This document shows positions 61,735-64,000 of a stretch of 64,000 nt of DNA, one piece after another. The stretch spans positions 558,001 through 622,000 of the forward strand of contig NZ_CP089466.1 of NCBI RefSeq assembly GCF_021233415.1, given 5' to 3'. The notes under the pieces are model-generated. The model was not told where the DNA came from. It did not search any database and saw only the letters and a program-made list of their open reading frames with translations. Position 1 is the first letter of the stretch. Every line of letters begins with the position of its first letter. Made by a program: the position numbers and the translations under genes. The stretch is from Halobacterium litoreum. GTDB taxonomy: Archaea > Halobacteriota > Halobacteria > Halobacteriales > Halobacteriaceae.

Positions 61735-62427
61735 ATGACTCCACCAATCGACGTGACGCGCCGCCGCCTGCTCGCCAGCGTCGCCGCCACGGGCGCGGCG
61801 TCGTTCGCGGGCGTCGGCGCGCTCTCCGAGGACGCCGTCGCGTACACGGACGCCGCGACGGTCGGCGACGGCCCCGCGGTCCGCGTGGACTGGCGGGAGA
61901 CGTACAACGGCGCGGTGGTCGACGACGGCGCCGCCGGCGACGGGCCGGTCCTCGACGTCGGGAACGCCCAGCCCGGCGACAGCGGCGCGCTCGCGTTCCG
62001 GGTCGCGGGCGACGGCACCGACCCGGTGCGGGTGGCGTTCTCGCTCGCGCTCACCGCGAACGAGGAAAACGGACGCATCGAACCCGAGCGCGAGGCCGGC
62101 GACGACACGCCGACGGGCGAACTCGCGGACGCCCTCGAAATCGCGGCGTGGTACGACACCGGCGCGTTCGGCGTCTCCCGACTCGGCGGCTGCGACGGCG
62201 AGCGCGGCGTCGGCGAGACGACACTCGTCGACGGCACGCTCCGGGACGCGGACGCGGCGCTCGCGGACGGCGTGCGCCTCGGCGGCGACTGCCTCGGCTC
62301 CGACCAGCAGGTCTGCGTCGGGCTGTCGTGGTCGCTCCCCGCGTCCGTCGGCAGCCGAATCCAGACCGACAGCGTCGAGACCGACCTGGCGTTCGCCGTC
62401 GAGGCCTGCGGAGGCGACTCGTCGTGA
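61735..62427 (+). CDS. Diverged TasA-like secreted protein
   Basis: This 230-residue protein has signal VTRRRLLASVAATGAASFAG. The fibre motif is diverged (SEDAVAYTDAATVGDGPAVR, with no full NDTES...TAG box). The beta core keeps VGNAQPGDSGALAFRVAGDG and EENGRIEPEREAGDDTPTGE. It ends VGSRIQTDSVETDLAFAVEA then CGGD, the worn form of the family tail. It may be a capping or accessory subunit. It is last in the run that is linked by the hairpin elements. Confidence 0.82.
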   Translation: MTPPIDVTRRRLLASVAATGAASFAGVGALSEDAVAYTDAATVGDGPAVRVDWRETYNGAVVDDGAAGDGPVLDVGNAQPGDSGALAFRVAGDGTDPVRVAFSLALTANEENGRIEPEREAGDDTPTGELADALEIAAWYDTGAFGVSRLGGCDGERGVGETTLVDGTLRDADAALADGVRLGGDCLGSDQQVCVGLSWSLPASVGSRIQTDSVETDLAFAVEACGGDSS

Positions 62428-62473
62428 CGACCGAACAGTCCGTTAAACCCGTCGCTGAATCCCTAAGACGGTC

Positions 62474-62483
62474 AATAAATATC
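62474..62483 (+). promoter_or_regulatory. Internal promoter before the last TasA-like gene
   Basis: AATAAATATC is a strong TATA box. It lies 25-34 bases before the ATG of a 12-codon ORF at 62508 and about 60 bases before the GTG of the next gene, so the last fibre-like gene and the signal peptidase can be transcribed on their own. Confidence 0.65.
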
Positions 62484-62507
62484 CGGTCGTTCGGCGTAGC
62501 GACGGCC

Positions 62508-62546
62508 ATGACAGCACCGGGCTCGGGGGTGGGCGGCGGTGGTTGA
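62508..62546 (+). CDS. Possible 12-residue leader peptide
   Basis: MTAPGSGVGGGG followed by TGA. The ATG is where a leaderless transcript from the TATA box at 62474 should begin. The GTG of the next gene (62539) lies inside its end in another frame, so termination could couple to re-initiation. Very short; only position argues for it. Confidence 0.3.
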   Translation: MTAPGSGVGGGG

Positions 62547-63552
62547 CGTGTCTCGGCGAACGCTCCTGCGCGGGCTGGGTGCCGCCGGCGCGGCGTCGGT
62601 CGGCGCGGCCACCGGCGTCGCCACGCACGCGACGCTCCGGGACGGCGAGCCGTTCGGCACGCTCGCCGCCGAATCCGGCACGCTCGACCTCGACCTCGCG
62701 ACCCGGTCGGTCGCCGACGGCGACGTGACGGAGTTCCCGACTCAGGACGGCCCGTTCCCGTCGTCGTTCGCGAGCGAACCGACGGCGACAGTCGACTTCG
62801 GCACGGTCGACCCGGAGCGCGGCCGCGAGTCCGGGCACGCAACGCTCGCGTTCCGCGTTTGCGGGAATCCGGGCCGGGTGTGGTTCCGGCCGGTCGGCTC
62901 CGCCTCCGGTCTCGCCGACGAACTCCACGTCGAACTCTCGCACGCCGCGACCTGCGGCGACCCCGGCGCGACCCTCTACGAGGGGTCGCTGTCCGGCCTG
63001 TTCGACGCGCTCGGCGACGGCGTGCAACTCGGCGCCGGCTGCGTGCGTCTCGGGCGCGTCGAACTGGAAGGCGGCGCGCTCGTCGGCCCGAACGACTCCC
63101 TAGCCGTCGACGACGTGCCCGGCGCACTCACCTTCGACGGCCCGGACGGCCCGGTCGAAATCGAGGTGACTGCGGGCCACTTCAAGGACGACGGCGAACT
63201 CCGGGGCGTCGACCTCGCCTCCCCAGACGCCGCCCTCTGTCGCGTCGACGTGAAAGGCGGCGGGAAACAGACGGGAAGCCGGGACGGCGTCGAGACGTAC
63301 CGCTTGGACTGCGCGGACGGCGCCACCGACCTGCTCGCCGGCACGAACCCCGGCGGCAGGCCGAGCGGCCTCAGCCACTTCGACGTGTACGCCTGCGCGG
63401 ACGGCGACTGCGTCGGCTGCGAGCCGGCGTGTCTCGAACTCGACTGGACGCTCCGGAACCCGCGCGAGGTCGCGGGCGAGTCGCTGACTCTCGACTTCGA
63501 ACTGTTCGCGCGGCAGTGCCGGCACAGCGACGCGAGGAACCCATGGCGCTGA
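62539..63552 (+). CDS. Diverged TasA-like secreted protein, SipW-neighbour
   Basis: This 337-residue protein has signal VSRRTLLRGLGAAGAASVGA and a diverged motif THATLRDGEPFGTLAAESGT then LDLDLAT (compare NDTES...TAGTLDL). A beta core with Cys follows (FRVCGNPGRVWFRPVGSASG). The tail CLELDWTLRNPREVAGESLT, then FELFARQCRHSD, matches the family end. An insert of about 90 residues in the middle (170-265) is not in the shorter paralogues. GTG start; a GTG three codons later is also possible. It is followed by the signal peptidase. Confidence 0.82.
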   Translation: MVDVSRRTLLRGLGAAGAASVGAATGVATHATLRDGEPFGTLAAESGTLDLDLATRSVADGDVTEFPTQDGPFPSSFASEPTATVDFGTVDPERGRESGHATLAFRVCGNPGRVWFRPVGSASGLADELHVELSHAATCGDPGATLYEGSLSGLFDALGDGVQLGAGCVRLGRVELEGGALVGPNDSLAVDDVPGALTFDGPDGPVEIEVTAGHFKDDGELRGVDLASPDAALCRVDVKGGGKQTGSRDGVETYRLDCADGATDLLAGTNPGGRPSGLSHFDVYACADGDCVGCEPACLELDWTLRNPREVAGESLTLDFELFARQCRHSDARNPWR

Positions 63553-63601
63553 CACTCGCTCGGGCGGTCGGCGGCCGCCGGTCCGCCACGAGGTGGTCGG
63601 C

Positions 63602-64000
63602 GTGAACGCTCGCACGTGGGCGCGCCGCGCCGCCAGCGTCGCGGTCACGCTGCTCGCCGTGGTCGTCGTCGCGGCGTTCGTCGTGCAGGCCGCACCCGGC
63701 GCCGTCGGCGCCGAGGAGAGTTACGTCGTGCTCTCGGGGAGCATGGAGCCCGCAATCTCGCCCGGCGACGCCGTGGTCGTGCGCCACGTCGCCCCCGAGA
63801 ACGTCGGCGCCGGCGACGTGATAACGTTCCAGCGCGCCGGCGAGTCGACACCCGTCACACACCGCGTCGTCGAGGTGGTCGAACGCGACGGCGGCCTCGC
63901 GTTCCGCACGCAGGGCGACGCCAACGAGGACCCCGACCCGACGCTCGTTCCCGCCGACGCGCTCGTCGGCGAAGTGTGGTTCGCGATGCCGCTCGTCGGC
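63602..64000 (+). CDS. sipW: Signal peptidase I, SipW/ER type (3' truncated by the window)
   Basis: 133 codons are visible. A membrane anchor opens the protein (VAVTLLAVVVVAAFVVQAA). The catalytic Ser is in VLSGSMEPAISPGD (box B, about 44-57). His replaces Lys in PVTHRVVEV (box D, about 84-92), as in archaeal and ER enzymes. GDANEDPDP follows (box E). It should cleave the secreted proteins encoded upstream. GTG start. The position at the end of the cluster matches the TasA-SipW gene pairing in Bacillus, although the order differs. Confidence 0.9.
   Translation, partial: MNARTWARRAASVAVTLLAVVVVAAFVVQAAPGAVGAEESYVVLSGSMEPAISPGDAVVVRHVAPENVGAGDVITFQRAGESTPVTHRVVEVVERDGGLAFRTQGDANEDPDPTLVPADALVGEVWFAMPLVG

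Overview
The window is one contiguous stretch of a haloarchaeal chromosome. The evidence is very high GC with a strong G/C third-position bias, strongly acidic proteins, twin-arginine lipoproteins, an intron in elongator tRNA-Met, S8e, RFC-L, Cdc48 and RadB, a bacterioruberin pathway, and promoters whose TATA-like box lies 25-30 bases before the start codon (leaderless transcripts). I see no insertion sequence, CRISPR array, rRNA gene or replication origin.

Layout. 1-6 kb: the end of a membrane protein, Mch, then the C50 carotenoid cluster (desaturase, lycopene elongase, hydratase, with phytoene synthase convergent). 6-14 kb: two HAD hydrolases, a GTPBP1-type GTPase, a J-domain membrane protein, OMP decarboxylase, S8e and small conserved proteins. 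14-20 kb: Cdc48 ATPase, a RuvC-fold protein divergent from RadB, a fusion of four CBS domains to a ribosome-hibernation-like domain, and a single-domain lycopene cyclase. 20-27 kb: a three-PAS histidine kinase, tRNA-Val and the trpDFEG operon behind a palindromic operator candidate. 27-34 kb: class II ribonucleotide reductase, a thioredoxin-like lipoprotein and tRNA-Met. 34-36 kb: a compact probable type II restriction-modification island. 36-54 kb: aldo-keto reductase, DMT exporter, RNase H, an ArlG-like fusion, malic enzyme, heme A synthase, an amino-acid ABC transporter, RFC-L, and miscellaneous enzymes and membrane proteins.

56-64 kb is the most interesting part. A run of six secreted TasA/camelysin-like (SipW-type) proteins, two of them carrying von Willebrand A domains in different arrangements, is followed by an ER/SipW-type signal peptidase that runs off the end. 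A membrane-anchored winged-helix protein is divergent at its upstream edge. Four of the intercistronic gaps hold the same two-hairpin RNA element: an invariant 17-base hairpin that copies a tRNA T-arm, then a second hairpin whose stem varies in a compensated way just before each ATG. I read the locus as a surface-fibre or adhesin operon with a built-in RNA control or processing device. The protein families are well supported; the RNA function is a hypothesis.

Starts were chosen from family N-termini, operon overlaps and TATA spacing. No similarity search was available, so family names rest on motifs recognised by eye.
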